This document shows, one piece after another, positions 1 to 10,904 of a DNA stretch of 64,000 nucleotides (position 1 is the first letter of the stretch; the number at the start of each line of letters is the position of its first letter). Source of the stretch: Pomphorhynchus laevis (Eukaryota; Acanthocephala; Palaeacanthocephala; Echinorhynchida; Pomphorhynchidae); NCBI GenBank assembly GCA_012934845.2, contig WNNJ02001739.1:186001-250000 (forward strand). Reading direction: 5' to 3'. The position numbers and the translations under genes were made by a program. Under the pieces are notes generated by a model, which made no database searches, was not told where the DNA came from, and saw nothing but the letters and a program-made list of their open reading frames with translations.

Positions 1-50
1 GTTATGTAAGCGTGCGCTGGCACGCATTTGCCACGTTAAAATAAATCGTT
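1..50 (+). mobile_element. 3' terminus of hairpin-tailed LINE family (copy 1)
   Basis: This is the very 3' end of the LINE family that is abundant at 19-33 kb. It shows the family hairpin at 10-25 (stem GCGTGC/GCACGC, loop GCTG), followed by the shared GCCACGTT end and an A/T-rich tail. The body of the element would lie to the left of the window. The same end appears near 19013, 19667, 23704, 25403, 26276 and 32948. Confidence 0.75.
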
Positions 51-53
51 TTT

Positions 54-1310
54 TTGTTTGAGCGGATATTAAACATACGTTTATCTGCTCATTTTAATTT
101 ACCAGGAATCCTGAATACTGCACAACACGAATTTGATATGGTTCCACATCGGATATTGCTAGCTGTTCTTGAGAATTGCAATGATGACTCGATAATTCTT
201 TATTGGATCATATATTTTCTTCACATGAGATCATTTAGAGTTCAAGTCGGACGGTGCCTGTCTTCTTCTCGTACTTATACTACCGGAGTCCCCAGGGATC
301 TGTTCTAGTACTATTGTTATTTAATATCTTTGTAAGATATTATATATCTTAAGAAATTGTAAGATTCTTGCATTTGCCGATGACATAAAAATGTGGAAGG
401 TGATTAAGGATCTCGAAGATTGTGAAGTTTATCAGGACATGTTGAAACATGTTCATCGTTGGTCCATAACATTTGCCAAGTTAAAATATATCCTTTTTTT
501 ATAACAACAATAATTAGTTTAAATACAAAAAATGTTTATATGAGGTTTGGTCTAGTAACGTGTGCCATAAATACTATCTCGGTGACGAGATCATTACGAA
601 TATCGCTACCATCAAAGATCTTGGTATAATGGTGCAGAAGTGTGCTATATTATAAAGAGCTGTTTTAGAAAGTTAACTCCATCTTGTGCTGTGTATTTGT
701 ACAATTAGCTGGTGAGACCGGTGATTGAATATGTTTCTCCGGCGGTCTGTCTTGTACGCTTAAAGAAATTGACGATTTGGAGATCATATCCCGTCGCTTC
801 ACGAAATTGTGCCCATATGTGCGACATCTTTCCTATCATTCTCGATTAAGCAGTTTGGGTTTAGTATCTATACGAGAGAGGTTGATAATGTATGATCACC
901 TGGCTATGCATCGTACCGCTTATCAATTTGAGGCGTATCCCTCGGATTGTATAGTGTTTAATAAGAGAATGTGAAGTAGAGGACATTCCAAAAAATTTGT
1001 AGTTTTAAGTCACGGGAAATGACCATCTCATTTCCGACTTTCACATCGAGCGATCAGCGCGTGGAATCGTCTTCCTGATATCATCGTGGACATATCCGAT
1101 GCTGTATCATTCAAAGTACAGCTTATGCGTTGGATGAGGTGCGAACGTACTCCTTTGCTGGTGAACTACCTGTTAATCGTTTCTGCGACGAAAATTACTG
1201 ATGTATATTTTATCTTACGTTTGTGTTTTTTTTTGATTTTTTCTGTTGTAGTTATCTGGTCAAAACAGCCATCTGGCTATATACCTGAAGTATAAATAAA
1301 TAAATAAATT
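54..1310 (+). pseudogene. CR1-like LINE remnant, RT C-terminal half and 3' tail
   Basis: Broken reading frames on the plus strand match the second half of a non-LTR reverse transcriptase. A palm segment (DMVPHRILL) precedes a GVPQGS-type motif near 290-310. The catalytic FADD box is at 373-384, a conserved kDLG-type motif near 615, and the post-RT region with FTKL near 790-840. Several stops and frameshifts separate these pieces, so it is inactive. The 3' end (about 1257-1310) reads AAACAGCCATCTGG and ends in TAAA repeats. The same end recurs at 18343-18400 and 21410-21465, which defines one LINE family with a (TAAA)n tail. Related copies are at 24000-25375 and 57050-60440. Confidence 0.7.
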
Positions 1311-1383
1311 ATAAATATGTACATTGTTATGATTTTTGTGATTTTTTATTTTAATTTTTTCTGTGAGCGGTCAAAAAATTTCT

Positions 1384-2155
1384 TTTTTTATTATTTATAG
1401 TTATTTATTTTTTACATTTATATATAACACATAAATCATTAAATGATAATGATTTATACTTATAGATGACGGCAACTATTGATGCGAGTAAGCATACTTC
1501 TCCAACAAGATAGAGACAAAAGGTTGGCCACCGACGACCAAGTCTACAACAAAACATTAAAATCAATTAAATGATAATGATTTATACTTATAGATTGCTG
1601 GAAATATAAGCAATGAGGCAACAATTGCCGTTGTTGACTTATAGCAATAACCGATGTACGGATTCTTCGTTATGCGCCAAGAAAGCTCATGGGACTCTAG
1701 TGAACTATAGGTGACACCGTTTACAAACCTTAAATTAAAGATATAACAAATAATATTATAATATCAGAAATTACACTTTTCTAAAGTTTTGTGATTTTAG
1801 CAGTTAAACTTGAAACAGAAATCTAAAAATGAAACAAGTTTCGTATCGCAGATTTACTGTCAAGGATATAGTCAAATATGTATATTTCTTGTTTTAAGAG
1901 TCTACTACTTGCATCAACGACATTGCATTTATAATATATTCAGTTGGTAGCTTAAATGTCTCCGTCTAAATTCAGCAATGGGGGCATCCAATACTGACGA
2001 GTCGCAAATACGAAGAAACGCTGGTCATTAGAATTGTTCATTTATACTTAATTTGCATCTGCCACAAGGAGCATCTGCCATCAAATGGCAGTATTCACAA
2101 CTTATTAGGTGTTATAACCACGAAACAAAGAGATTATCTGTTCCTAATTTATTTA
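1384..2155. repeat. Interspersed repeat copy 1 (about 600 bp core)
   Basis: The block from about 1566 to 2155 is nearly identical, in the same orientation, to about 20505-21091. No open frame of note lies inside it. Near its left end, this copy holds a 128-bp period in which a 26-bp sequence (starting AAATGATAATGATTT) occurs at 1441-1466 and again at 1569-1594. The second copy has it only once. The left flank from about 1384 is shared with about 20450. The class is not recognised: it could be a non-autonomous element or a segmental copy. Confidence 0.75.
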
Positions 2156-2423
2156 GCAATGTTTGATGGTTAATCAAGCAACTTTCCGTTCGAGGATAAC
2201 CTAGTGATTTCAATATAAGAACGTGCACCCTGACGAACATTTGTGAGAACTACTTAATTCAAATGGAACTACTATTTGAATACATATTCACTTTATATAC
2301 TATATTGACAACAACATTTACCTTTGGTAAGTATTAAAATGAGTATTTGTAAACTAATAAACAGAAATTGTTCAAAGTAAATTTAATAAAAAATGCTTGA
2401 AGGGGAGAAAACAACAAATTGCC

Positions 2424-3002
2424 TTATTTAATTAGATGCAGGTTTCTTAATTTCTTTTTACTATAAAAAGAATGTTCAAAATCAACGAAATGGATTCGAC
2501 AAAAAACGGCTGTTTGCTGATATAATTTTATAATATCTAGTTTTTTTATGAAAAATGAAAGATAACCATTGCATAGTGATCTGAACTTTAGCCCACACTT
2601 TCTCTCTTTTCCGAAATGAATTGTCATGCCTAGGTAACTCAGGAAATTATATATTAAAAATAGTGGATAACTATATGTCAGCACAACGAATAGTTGCGTG
2701 GTAAATAACCGTCCAAACGATTTAACGTTAGACTCGGCTTTCTTAAACTGAGAATAAGAATAGTCGTCTAGAGAATTTTTCGACAACGTCATTTTTATTA
2801 CATTTCCGAGATTAATTGTTAAAAACATAGGTACGTGATGGTCTAACTTCGCAGAGCCACGTGTGGAAAAATCAACAATTTGATGAAATCCGAACTCAAT
2901 ATTGTGTGCAATTGAAATAAGAGTGCGATTGGAATAACCAATGATCATATGAATTTTTAACTGTGTGATTGAACTACGTCGAAAAGTGAAACATTGATTC
3001 AT
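2424..3002 (-). pseudogene. Possible LINE endonuclease fragment
   Basis: A 192-codon frame runs on the minus strand. One stretch (QIVDFSTRGSAKLDHH, about residues 43-58) resembles the 'QIV-PTR-LD' segment near the end of APE-type endonuclease domains in LINEs. The rest is not recognised, and no catalytic SDH motif follows in frame. It has no partner reverse transcriptase in place and is probably a decayed fragment. A chance open frame in AT-rich DNA is the main alternative. Confidence 0.35.
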
Positions 3003-4137
3003 ACTCCATTTTGCAAACGAATGATGGGAAATAAATTAAAATTTAAGTTTAATTTTATTTTTACATGCGTTTTACATAGTTTGATGATAAAAACTAAATT
3101 CCATTTAAGCACGCACTTGACAATAATATTGGGTTGGAAAGTGTTGAGTCTCTAACTTGGGCACAAACACTACCATGAATCCTTTTAGCACGATTGTAGC
3201 AAACGAAGTAAAACCGCAAATGGAAAATTTTTCATTTATAGAGTTCCTTAACCATATCTACATGGTTTCAGGCATGATAAGTATCTACATCGAACAAGAA
3301 ATAATGGCCACTAAGTCAGGTAGTTTGTTACATATACCTCGAACGTTTGCGTAAAGTATAGCGAAAATTTTCAATGATATTACAACTTTAATATTTTCTA
3401 GCTAACGAGTGACTTTGGGCAAATCTGGATATTTGTGACTTATGGTGCGCATAAATTAAAATTATGCCTAAGAAAAATTTTATTTTTAAAGACGTTTTTC
3501 TGATGGCAAGAAAATCAATCCCATATTGATTACAAGTTTTTGTAATTTTATAGTTTTTGATTTTATTTTTGTGAATCTTCGGTAACATATACATAAAATC
3601 AGGCTTGGAGTTTATCGAGATGAATTCCATTGTCTCTCATTTGGCATAGAAACGAATTATATTTATTTGGCGCAGTTTTTTATTTGGCGCAGTTATAACT
3701 CTGCAATAATTTTAAACTTAATATGTTATATTCTGGTTTATCAATGACAACCAAAGCATGAAAATAACAAGCTCATTTTCTTGTATCCTCTTTATGAGCT
3801 ATTAATTTCGTTGCTCTTGTGTCTAAAATGGGATGCATTTTTGATGAAGCTTGATGAATTTTATTTCTATTCATAATAGTTAAGCACAAATCAACAAAAT
3901 ATTACTAAATATTATTTTATATAATAATATTTTTAATATATAATATTTTACTTTGTGAAACACGGGTAAATTTCAGTTTTTCATTAAAAAAATCCTGACA
4001 AAATACTATTAAAAATAAATTTAAACTGTATAGCAATGATTAACTTGTATGTAAAAACATGGAAATAAAACATTTGGAGATAAAATAAATACAATGTATC
4101 GTACAATGACCACTGATATTTCTTAATCCTGTTCTAG
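3003..4137. other. AT-rich stretch, no gene seen
   Basis: Only short open frames occur here (for example 3157-3354 and 3388-3630). None shows a recognisable domain, and no repeat shared with the rest of the window was noticed. It ends at the AAAGG target site of the gypsy element. Confidence 0.5.
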
Positions 4138-4142
4138 AAAGG

Positions 4143-4264
4143 TGTGATAACCAAAGAGAATAAAATGGCTTTTATTCACGAATCTATAAATAGTAATAGG
4201 TAATAATAGATATAAACAAGATAGTAAACTTTATAAACAAGATAGTGATCAATGTGATACCACA
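4143..4264 (-). repeat. 3' LTR of gypsy element 1
   Basis: 122 bp, with TGTG/CACA ends. It is identical to the 5' LTR except for one T/C difference near 4186. It contains two near-direct copies of ATAAACAAGATAGT. The last gag-pol codons stop just inside the element next to it (4266). No long purine tract precedes it on the minus strand; only a short GGGATGAA lies at the junction. Confidence 0.95.
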
Positions 4265-4265
4265 T

Positions 4266-4836
4266 TCATCCCATGTGATAATTTTGGAAGTAAGCTGGGC
4301 TTCGTCGACTCCTGGTACTTCGTCGGTAGAATTCCTGAGTAGCTACAGAATGAAGATTTGCATCGGGAATTGCAGTCTTCTTTGAGTTCACTTTCTTATC
4401 GATATTGTCTGAGACATCGTATTTCTTTCCATCGTTGTTATCTCCAGACAGCTGATTAGTATCAAAACTGTCTAGAATGTTGTCGTCATCGGTCGTTAAT
4501 GTTCCAGGATTATAAATATCAACATTGTTTGGATCCTTGTAAATGCAGGTTTTATGAAGGACAACGAGATAGATGCCGAGTTGATATATTCGCTTCCTTC
4601 CCAGATGGAAATTCAATATGTGCAGTGTTAGGATTAGCGTTTATTAGTTTTGCTTTAAGCAATTTATCGTCATATTTATCATGCTTGTAGAAGTTTCGTA
4701 CGAATACAGGACCGGGATTACATAGCCATTTGGGCAAGTTGAATTTTGCTAGCGGACGTCTAGGGAAGTTAAAAATACGATCGTGGGTATCGAACCGGTA
4801 GCGGTACATAATAGTCCACGGATAGCCTGAAGACAT
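4266..4836 (-). pseudogene. Gypsy 1 integrase C-terminal region (two frames)
   Basis: Two overlapping minus-strand frames (4552-4836 and 4266-4616) hold the end of the polyprotein. The first has a basic integrase C-terminal segment (NFPRRPLAKFNLPKW, then a GPVFVRN-like turn), matching the GPY/F-type module of Ty3/gypsy integrases. After a frame change the second carries an acidic stretch and ends in RRSTRSRRSPAYFQNY, a basic tail common at the C-terminus of gypsy integrases. The stop lies two bases before the LTR. The break between the frames shows that this copy is defective here. Confidence 0.75.
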
Positions 4837-5090
4837 TCAGTGAGAACAGTTTCCCAAGCATCAACAGGAAGATTGTAGTCTCTAAGCCGCAAAAGTATAG
4901 CGCTCCATAAAATACCGTTGTAGCGCTCGATCTGTCCGTTACCGACCAGATTGTACGGAGAAGAATGACTTGCTACCGTACCAATACTGCTCAGATAATC
5001 TGTGAATTCTTTCGACATGAAGGATGACCCGCGATCGGAATGTACAAATTCAGGGGGGGGGCAAATATTGACACAATGCTGCGTAGACAA
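4749..5090 (-). pseudogene. Gypsy 1 integrase core, second half
   Basis: This frame continues the integrase catalytic core after a frameshift. The second catalytic Asp is in VHSDRGSSF, and the catalytic Glu is in GNGQIERYNG, matching the D,D-35-E pattern. It joins the upstream frame (4991-6901) at a run of nine G on the plus strand (about 5050-5058). The upstream frame reaches the equivalent of the FAPP segment and then runs off. A one-base change in the G run would explain the break. A second break follows near 4790. Confidence 0.85.
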
Positions 5091-6901
5091 TTAATCACTG
5101 TTTGTGTGGACATATCTCGGCATGCGAAAGCAAACGGATATCGAGAATATTCATCGATAACTGTCATCAAATATTTCTTGCCTGATGAACTAGGCAATGG
5201 CCCTTTAAAGTCAAGTGACATCCTTTCGAAGGGTTTCGTTGCTATGACGAGGGCGATCTTTGGAGGCTTAAAGAAGTTCGGTTTCAACAAAGAACATGTA
5301 ACGCAATGAGAGACAACATAACGAACGTCTTGAGAACTATATGAGAGTTGATTCGATTGAATAAAATGGTACAAACGATTGACTCCAGGGTTACAAAGTG
5401 TCGCGTGAAGTTCGTAAAGGAGCTTTAAATCTTTTTGTTTGTTGAAATACCCGTAACTTGATGCACAGATATCCCTAGACATTGAGTCGGCCACACAATT
5501 CAACTTTCCAGGCCGATAAATGATGCAATACTTAAATTCAGATAAATCGATACGCCATCTTTGCACCTTTTCATTTTTTATTTTACTCTTATGATTCCTG
5601 TTAAATATAAATGAGACGGACCTTTGATCAGTTAGAACATTGAAAGTTCGACCAGACAAATAGTGCCTCCAATATCGTAATGCTTCGACGATGGCGAGGG
5701 CCTCCTTCTCAATAGCGGAATGTCCAACGGCAATCTTGCTAAGGGTATGTGAATAAAAGGCAACGGGTTTGTTATCCTGTATTAATACGGCACCGATGGC
5801 ATGGAGAGAGGCGTCAGTCTCAAGTGTAAATGTCTTGTTGAAATCGATGGGTGTAAGTGTAGCTGAAATAATGAGATCACGAATTAGATCAAAAGAGCGC
5901 CTTGCTACCGGTGTAATAGGAAAATTCGTAGTTTCAGCTAACGGACGAATCTGCGACGAAAAATTTTGAATCCATTTGGAATAATGAGAGAAGAGGCCAA
6001 CAATTCTTCGCAGTTGACGTTTATTTTGAGGTACTTGCAGTTCTCGCAAAGATAAAACACGATTAGGATCAGGCCGTTGAATACAATTGCCAACTTGATA
6101 TCCCAGAATATTGATCATCGTCGTATTAAAAATACACTTTAATTCATTTAGTGTTATTCGGTACTTAGAAGCAACTTCACGAAAGTTTGCCAGATTTGTA
6201 TCGTGTTCTTGCTGGGTTTTGCCGCACACAATAATGTCGTCGAGATATGAGTATGTGCCGGTTAAGTTTTCTTTCTCTATGATCTCGTTGATTATTCGTT
6301 GGAAAGCGGCCACAGCATTCGTGAGTCCGAATGGCATTCGCTGAAATTGATAGAGTTTACCATCAGCCTCGAATGCCGTCAAAAAATTTTCGTTTGCTCG
6401 TAAGGGAACTTGATGATAAGCACTTTTGAGATCTAGAGTGCTAAACACGTTATTGCTCGATATGGTATCAATCAAGTCGTCTATTCGGGGCATAGGGTAA
6501 GCGTCAAGTACAGTGAATCTATTTACTGTCTGTGAATAATCTACAACAAGACGACAACGTCCTTCCCTGTTTGCAATGAGAACTTGCGCGCGCCATGGTG
6601 ATCGACTGTGCTCGATGATTCCCTCGGTCAACATTCGTTTTACTTCCGAAGCAATGAAGCGATTATCTTCGATATTACGTCGTCGAGACGGAATTGCTAC
6701 AGGTTTCCAGTCTTTGAAATCGTCTGAAAATAACGACGGTAAATTGATTTCCATGCTAGATAATTGTCCAATTGTCAATATCTCTTGCTTATTATTTCCT
6801 CGAAGTCGAATGGAAATACTTAAATGTAAGCGCAAGAATGGATGACCAAGTATCAAATCACGGCATAGGTGAATGAGGCATGACGAAACATTGAACGTCA
6901 T
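4991..6901 (-). pseudogene. Gypsy 1 pol: RT, RNase H, integrase N-terminus
   Basis: A 636-codon frame. Reverse transcriptase occupies about residues 60-320. Its substrate-binding segment is LDLKSAYHQV and its active site is YLDDIIV (two Asp intact). RNase H follows with TDASLHAIGAVL, the Glu of AIEKEALAI and the TDQRSV segment, so its acidic residues are present. The integrase HHCC finger is visible (ELHATLC ... HCVTCSLL), and the core starts with SLDFKGPLP. The frame is lost at the G run near 5050. The long intact frame agrees with the young age given by the LTRs. Confidence 0.92.
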
Positions 6902-7610
6902 AATAGTTGCGATTACAGTAAGATATCGATATCACACATTGTTCCTCACATACAGAGGTAAACGATGAATCAGCCATGGAAATCCTAACACAACAAGATT
7001 CTGTAGGAACACCTAATTTGCGAATTACTGAAGAATCGACGAAATTGAAAGAGCTTCCAGTGTCGATAAGCGCATCCAGCTTTTGAGTCCCAACACGAAC
7101 TTGTACCGTCATGTCGTTTAGCTTTGATGCATCACTATTCGCATTTTGACAACAGATGATATTAAGTGATTCACCGTCGGACGTATATGGTCGAGTACTA
7201 CGATTATATTTTTGCCGCGATCGAAACATCTTAGCTCGACAAACTTTCTCGTAGTGCCCACGTTTTGAACCAATTGAACATTCAGCATCCCGGGCTGGAC
7301 AACGATTGCGGGTATGCATAGCTCCACCACAAAAGTAGAATTTTTTCTTGCTTATTTTTTGAACTAGAGCAATATATTCTTCATTTTCTGAGTTATCAGT
7401 ATTTAGTTTAGAGCTTTTGGTCTCTTTCATGGCATTTACTGTGAATTCGGATGTGTGTCCGATATTTGTTTGATTGAATTTGCGCTGCTTCAATTGTTCG
7501 AGCGACTTGATACGCTTTCTCTTTATCAATGTCATTGGTTTCGAGTATGCGCTGACGAATTTCATTTGACTGCAATCCCGTAATAAATGAATCGCAAATG
7601 AGAATATCAC
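6858..7610 (-). pseudogene. Gypsy 1 nucleocapsid and aspartic protease
   Basis: The frame carries one good zinc knuckle-like segment (FCGGAMHTRNRC) and a second in which the second Cys is Ser (CSIGSKRGHYEKVC). Next comes the aspartic protease active site DTGS (LIDTGSSFNFVD) and a long downstream segment. In many Ty3/gypsy elements these two parts bind RNA and cut the polyprotein. It overlaps the pol frame by 44 bases in a different frame, so a frameshift or a mutation separates them. The altered second knuckle may reduce RNA binding. Confidence 0.85.
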
Positions 7611-7992
7611 GCAGCTCGTTAGCTTTCACATCCTTAAAAGTACATTAACGAGCAAGCGTTTCAAGACGATCCACATAATTAGATATCGTTTAATCGAGAG
7701 CTTGTCTGGCCGAGCATAACAAATGTCGTTTGTGAACCGAATTTGTAGCTTTTATGAATGATTTGTCGAGTAAATCTATTGCTGAGTCATAATTTGGACA
7801 TTCCTCGATCTTATCAAATAACTGAGCTGAAATTGATATTTTCAGAAGATCAAGCTTGTCATCTGCAGAATCGATTTTGAGACGTTTAATGAAAGTTTCA
7901 AAGCGATATCGCCAGTGGCGCCATTCGCGTTCTACATCAGGACAGTCTCTGGTCAGTTTAAGTGTATCCGGCTTGAACAGAGATTCCATCAA
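7408..7992 (-). pseudogene. Gypsy 1 gag N-terminal part, interrupted
   Basis: Two frames (7690-7992 and 7408-7629) hold the start of Gag. The first has the aromatic segment EWRHWRYRFETFI typical of gypsy capsid N-termini and ends at a stop after RQALD. The second has RDILICDSFITGLQS, a conserved capsid motif ('F--GL-' type). The second gypsy element at 63.4-63.9 kb has the equivalent segment (DSFIQGI). The interruption means no full Gag from this copy. Confidence 0.75.
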
Positions 7993-8007
7993 TCAGAATT
8001 CCAGACA

Positions 8008-8022
8008 ATTCGTGAATAAAAT
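8008..8022 (-). promoter_or_regulatory. Candidate self-primer binding site of gypsy 1
   Basis: Directly inside the 5' LTR (one base apart), the minus strand reads TTTTATTCACGAAT. This is the exact 14-nt reverse complement of ATTCGTGAATAAAA inside the LTR (minus strand of 8050-8063). No TGG-type tRNA complement follows the LTR. In Tf1-type elements the 5' end of the RNA folds back onto such a site to prime reverse transcription. Here the loop would be 28 nt if transcription starts at about 8063. Confidence 0.8.
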
Positions 8023-8144
8023 TGTGATAACCAAAGAGAATAAAATGGCTTTTATTCACGAATCTACAAATAGTAATAGGTAATAATAGATATAAACAAG
8101 ATAGTAAACTTTATAAACAAGATAGTGATCAATGTGATACCACA
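8023..8144 (-). repeat. 5' LTR of gypsy element 1
   Basis: 122 bp, TGTG...CACA. On the minus strand the segment ATTCGTGAATAAAA (8063-8050) contains AATAAA, a polyadenylation signal about 30 bases before the LTR end. This fits an R region that starts near 8063. The right flank begins AAAGG, the target duplication. Confidence 0.95.
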
Positions 8145-8780
8145 AAAGGCCACTGCGAAAACGAGAGTATCTCGCTCGAAATTAGCGATGCAATGGGTAA
8201 ATTAAAAATCGACTGTCAGTAAGGTATCTAGTGATGGTAGACTTCAGACTTCACATTCTTAACATTTAGGCGCGAATAAGCAACAACAACAATTTCTTGA
8301 CAAGAAAAACAAATAATATACAAATTTTTTCCTGCCAACCATTGGTCCGGGTGTCGGGTCGTAGAGGCAGTGCACAAACCAAACTACTCCAGACATTGTG
8401 ATCCTGGGCGACAGACCAGAGTTCTCTTTCAGATAGCGCAAAGGCGTCTTCGTCCAGTTTCGAGATTTGATCTCTTCACCGGTATCTAGGTCTAACTCGA
8501 GGTCTCTTTCCAGAAAGTCTGTCCTGGAAAACCCTCCGAGGAAGGAAATATCTTGAAGGATGATGAAGGATGATGATCAAGGATGATGATCATCAAATCA
8601 AGGATGATGAAGCATCCTTGATTTGTAGGTGATCCAATATGCGTATATCAGTTTCATCGAAATCAGATAGCATATCCGTAATTAGGGATTTGTGCATCGC
8701 AATTTTTGATGTGCGTATCTGGGAAATATGCTTATATTGCTCCTCATTTGATCAACCCAATACAAGCCGACTAATAAGGA
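8145..8780. other. Unassigned stretch with GATGATGAAG satellite
   Basis: No gene is recognised. At about 8555-8620 a degenerate tandem array of AAGGATGATG units occurs, partly palindromic. The left border is the target-site duplication of the gypsy element. Confidence 0.5.
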
Positions 8781-10690
8781 AGACATAGCATCTCAGAGTA
8801 TTCGAACTCTACTTGCGCTGTGACTCGTGGATCAACTATGTCTAGACCACCATGTCTTAATGCGATCAAAAATAATGACCACATGTAATTGTCGTTGGTT
8901 GAGTTCAAATCAAAAAGTTCGTCAAAGCGATGCTGAATAATACCATTAAATTCTTCGAACTAGCCACTTAAGCAATTCGTCGTTCGTTACATATGTATAT
9001 ATTAATGGTGCAATGCTCTGGTCATACTAGCATAGCTTACCTGTAGATCAATAACACCGACGTCAGCTAAACGATCAACAAGTAAGCAGTATTTAGAAAA
9101 TTTGGAGCTTACCGTTCTGTGAATATAATTATCATCCTGATCGGAGCACCCAATACTTTGGTTCCATCGACCGCGATTTTTATTCCTGTGTCTTTAAATA
9201 GTTGGCGCATATCAGAGGCTTTATCAGGTGTAGTTAGCAGCATATACTTTTCCCTATTTATATGGAATCCAAAAACAGATCCGTGCTCGCATAGAAATTT
9301 AAATGAATTGTAAATTTGATTAGGTTCACCGACTAAATTACAATCATCCGCGTACCAGAATTGATTGATACGAGGGAATTTGTCTTCGATGATCTTCAAT
9401 AGCGGTATGGTCGCTACCGCGTAAGCCGACATTGCTAGTACATCGCCCTGTGTGAAGCCTTAGTAAGATGTTAAATTCATTTCCGATTGATAATTGAGAT
9501 GAACTATCATTGAGGTTGTGTAATACTGTAGACATCGATGGACATATGCGAGAAATGTTCATAAGAGCTGCTGGTCTCTTAATTCTGTTAAATGCATTAT
9601 CTGCATCGATTGTCAAAAGAACTGCATCATGATTTCTGAACAAGCAATCACGAACTGCGTGTGTGACACACTCAATTCCGGCTCGCTGGCCAGCATACAT
9701 TTGTAATCGTCCACAAACTTGTGTATGTCGTCAGAAAGGAGAGAGAATAGCCTTCGACATTATTCTTCTACTAACGTCTCCAATGCCTATATGCCTTATT
9801 CCTGATTCTTTCTTTAAGGCAATTAATATATTAAAAGTCAGTATTTTTATAACATCATTAGACAAGTGTTCAGTTGCTAGAGACCGTGCAAATATTGAGC
9901 GAGCTTCATCCAATTGTATTAATTTGTTACCAAACTTTGTTAGCATATGCATCCAAGCTAACGCATCTATGGCAGAATGACCTGCACCGCCTTTCACCCG
10001 TTTGGCCATGTGTATAATTTATTCACTGTTAATAGAATCGAATATCACTGAATGGAAACTTGGAACAGTAATTTGGACCTTCCAGTTAATAGCATCTGGA
10101 TCCAATGGAGCTTGCACTGGGTGTTTGTCAAGTAATAATTCTCGTACGGATCTAGAACTAACCAAATCATCAAGTATCAAGGAAACTCCAACTTTAGACT
10201 CAGTATCTAAAAGACGCATTGCTGTGCTCAATCTAGAGCTCTCTACTAGTGAGATGAAACTTTTGCGCCAGTCGTTTGTTTTTGGTGATTTCACTTTCAA
10301 TGTTTTCATACTTTGCAGCACCAATGCTTCCGCATATAATTTACCAAATTCATTCTTGAACCACAGATCTAGTCGTCGTGATAAAGTCGCTTTTAATGAT
10401 TAAATATTATTACGTACGTTCCTTTGTAGAATCAGATGACTAAAGATTATGTACTTTTGAAAATCTTCCGAATTAGTTAACGAATCCCTGTATATACGTG
10501 CAAGCTCTGATATAAATTGTTTGGATTCTATACATTTCGGAAGTCTGAATAAGTTAGGTTGCCAATGTACAACTCTCGTAAAGATGTCGATTACGGATAA
10601 GACTTCGAAGTCTATAGATGTATCGTATGTGCTATTATTATTCAGCGGATGAGCAACATGACAACCTCTATAATTTGACATTGATTGGTT
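8780..10690 (-). pseudogene. Reverse transcriptase remnant of a zinc-finger/nuclease-type retroelement
   Basis: Minus-strand frames in order show DKHPVQAP (about 10140), GGAGHSAIDALAW (about 9970), RHIGIGDVSRRI (about 9770), an AGQ-GIE-THA segment, the palm motif LLTIDADNAFNRI, then after a frameshift the active site WYADDCNLVG (about 9350) and KVLGAPI (about 9150). Weak similarity continues to about 8780 (GGLDIVDP). The order and wording match a family of animal retroelements whose reverse transcriptase is followed by a Cys/His finger and a restriction-like nuclease-type domain. That C-terminal domain is absent here, but a relative occurs at 52.3-53.3 kb. Frameshifts near 9440 and 9720 make it a pseudogene. 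Confidence 0.75.
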
Positions 10691-10904
10691 AAAATTAGTT
10701 TATTTTATGGTTGACACAGACACATTATTTATATCAGTTGGACTGGAATTAACATGGTGATTTGTAAAATTCACTCCAGAACAGTTTAATCAAAAAATTC
10801 TTAGCGCACTGACAGCCTTTGCATTTCGCGTTTTGGCCATTGCATGAACAGCATTTCAGCTCGCTCGCAGGTTTGCCCTATGGCATTAATTGAGGATATA
10901 CTAA

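Larger units (their letters stand above)
4143..8144 (-). mobile_element. Ty3/gypsy LTR retrotransposon 1, structurally complete
   Basis: The element is bounded by two 122-bp LTRs (4143-4264 and 8023-8144) that differ at one base. It is flanked by a 5-bp target duplication AAAGG (4138-4142 and 8145-8149). Read on the minus strand the order is gag, zinc knuckle, protease, reverse transcriptase, RNase H, integrase, which is the Ty3/gypsy order. No envelope gene is seen. The coding part has at least one stop and several frameshifts, so this copy cannot make an intact polyprotein even though its LTRs say it is young. Total length is 4002 bp, short for the group, mainly because the LTRs are so small. 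Confidence 0.95.
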
